Part shown: positions 62,956 to 64,000 of the stretch, in pieces
Position numbering within the stretch: position 1 is the first letter of the stretch
Layout of the letters: each line of letters begins with the position of its first letter
Origin: Paenibacillus taichungensis
Lineage (GTDB): Bacteria; Bacillota; Bacilli; Paenibacillales; Paenibacillaceae
NCBI RefSeq assembly: GCF_003287275.1
Contig: NZ_QEVW01000019.1
Location: 1 to 64,000, forward strand
Length of the DNA: 64,000 bases
Direction of reading: 5' to 3'
Notes under the pieces: model-generated
Database searches by the model: none
The model's input: the letters and a program-made list of their open reading frames with translations, nothing else
What the model was told of the DNA's origin: nothing
Program-made: the position numbers and the translations under genes

Positions 62956-62971
62956 TCCCTTGCGCAAGGGA
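62956..62971. promoter_or_regulatory. 16-bp perfect palindrome before rlmCD
   Basis: TCCCTTGCGCAAGGGA. No T-run follows, so it is not a standard terminator. In RNA its right arm AAGGGA would be hidden as a ribosome site. Confidence 0.4.
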
Positions 62972-63003
62972 TGAACATATATGAAGAAAGAAGTGAATGT
63001 ACG

Positions 63004-64000
63004 TTGTCTAATACGAACCGCAGCGGTCGTGGAAAAAACCGCCGGAATTCGGCTGCCTCTCAGGGGCAAGGGAATGCTTCAGCATCCCGTCAGCCGAGCA
63101 AATCATCTCGTCCATCTACACGTCAGCAAGGGAAAGAGGTGCGGCTACAAGGCGCATCTCTTTCTGCCGTTCGTCCGAAGGGACGGGAACGTGAATCTGC
63201 ACCAATCGAAGGACTTCCTGTCAGCAAAAATGAAGAGACCGTCATCGACATCATCGGTATGAACCATGACGGTGAAGGTGTCGGCCGTGCCAATGGATAC
63301 ACGTTGTTCGTGCAGGGCGCGCTCCCGGGTGAAACCGTCCGCGTACGCGTGATGAAGACCAAAAAGCAGTACGGCTACGCCAAACTGTTGGAGATCGTGA
63401 AGGCCAGCCCGGATCGTGTCTCCGCGCCTTGCCCGATCTACGATCAGTGCGGCGGATGCCAAATCCAGCATATGAGTTACGCCGGACAGCTTGCCTGGAA
63501 ACGCCAGTTGGTGGTGGATAATTTGCAGCGGATCGGCAAGCTGAACGTGATGGTGGAGGATGAGGAAGGTGCCGAGCAACAGGGCATTCGTGTGCTGCCT
63601 ACCATGGGTATGGACGAGCCGTGGCGCTATCGCAACAAGGCACAGGTGCCTATCGGTGCAGCCGAGGGTGGTCTGGTAGGTGGTTTTTACGCCAAAGGAA
63701 GTCACCGGATCATCGATATGGATAACTGCCTCATTCAGCATGAGCATAATGATGAAGTGGTCACGAAGGTCAAGGAGATCGGTAGCCATTTCGGGATTAG
63801 TGCTTACAACGAGGAGACAGGCCGCGGTTTGCTGCGTCATGTGGTTGTGAAGAAGGCATTTCGTACAGGTGAGATGATGCTTGTTCTCGTCACCAATGGC
63901 CGCGACATTCCGTACAAGGACGAATGGATTGGCAGTATCCGTGAAGCGATCCCGCATGTGGCGAGCATTTGCCAGAACGTAAACAAGAAGCAGACCAACG
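63004..64000 (+). CDS. rlmCD: 23S rRNA (uracil-C5-)-methyltransferase, RlmCD/RlmD type (3' end outside window)
   Basis: The first ~332 codons of a TrmA-family RNA methyltransferase, open to the window end. Residues 1 to about 75 are a low-complexity Ser/Arg/Gln/Gly extension. A TRAM domain follows (VIDIIGMNHDGEGVGRANGYTLFV), then the Fe-S motif C-x5-C-x2-C in CPIYDQCGGCQIQH, with the fourth cysteine in MDNCLIQHEH. The start is uncertain: TTG 63004 (MSNTNRSGRG) suits the family, while ATGs at 62944 and 62971 are also in frame. The catalytic C-terminal domain lies beyond the window. Confidence 0.88.
   Translation, partial: MSNTNRSGRGKNRRNSAASQGQGNASASRQPSKSSRPSTRQQGKEVRLQGASLSAVRPKGRERESAPIEGLPVSKNEETVIDIIGMNHDGEGVGRANGYTLFVQGALPGETVRVRVMKTKKQYGYAKLLEIVKASPDRVSAPCPIYDQCGGCQIQHMSYAGQLAWKRQLVVDNLQRIGKLNVMVEDEEGAEQQGIRVLPTMGMDEPWRYRNKAQVPIGAAEGGLVGGFYAKGSHRIIDMDNCLIQHEHNDEVVTKVKEIGSHFGISAYNEETGRGLLRHVVVKKAFRTGEMMLVLVTNGRDIPYKDEWIGSIREAIPHVASICQNVNKKQTN

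Noticed and set aside
1..64000. Search for CRISPR arrays, prophage genes, insertion sequences, rRNA and tRNA genes, and secondary-metabolite or defence clusters
   Set aside because: None was seen. The tandem array at 17.8 kb has no unique spacers and no cas genes, and no transposase or integrase motifs were found.

Overview
The window looks like a stretch of chromosome from a Paenibacillus-type Firmicute. Three things point there. The purine genes run in the Bacillus order purEKBCSQLFMNHD. Families typical of Bacillales are present (YerB/DUF3048, YerC, YqfQ, DgkB, RlmCD, DUF1294, MhqO/MhqD). Expression signals are of the low-GC Gram-positive kind: strong AGGAGG ribosome sites, GTG and TTG starts, sigma-A promoters, PurR boxes and a BirA operator. 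No rRNA, tRNA, CRISPR array, prophage or transposase gene was seen. This is mostly core genome, and the unusual content lies between the genes.

Layout. 1-8 kb: an FMN reductase, a FabH with a FapR-like operator, a secreted amidase, topoisomerase III, a DUF1294 membrane protein and a universal stress protein. 8-23.3 kb: the complete twelve-gene purine operon. It is preceded by two PurR boxes, a sigma-A promoter and a guanine-type riboswitch, and it is interrupted by structured intergenic repeats. 24-26.7 kb: two CNNM/CBS transporter paralogues with matching leader hairpins. 27-31.7 kb: an mhqO-mhqD quinone-stress pair, a hydrolase, ilvA and an acetyltransferase. 31.7-44 kb: secreted and surface proteins, an AraC regulator, hydrolases, a DOPA-dioxygenase-like enzyme, a DoxX protein with an Fnr/Rex-like site, and a YerB lipoprotein. 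43.9-49 kb: a DUF47-PiT phosphate transport pair, CorA, an AlkC-like repair protein and YqfQ. 49.5-50.6 kb: YerC and a CbiX-type chelatase. 50.9-56.9 kb: a self-contained biotin operon bioA-D-B-F-H-C under a BirA operator. 56.9-64 kb: a divergent MerR/SDR pair, a TetR/ketopantoate-reductase-like pair, a DUF4395 protein, a secreted NLP (necrosis-inducing protein), dgkB and the start of rlmCD, which runs off the window.

Most notable signals: (1) five dispersed ~110-120 bp palindromic elements (11520, 12609, 12943, 20053, 25401) that keep two conserved arm segments while the rest of the stems change in step on both sides; (2) a GC-rich array of five 75/76-bp hairpin units, alternating in two flavours, between purF and purM; (3) an identical hairpin placed between the Shine-Dalgarno sequence and a TTG start in both CNNM paralogues; (4) overlooked operators, including back-to-back MerR-type promoters with 19-bp spacers and an Fnr-like site at -41.5 of the doxX promoter; (5) a two-cysteine NLP toxin-like protein; (6) a cluster of near-consensus DnaA boxes between the phosphate transporter gene and corA.

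All calls come from reading the sequence and from remembered family motifs. No database search or structure prediction was run.
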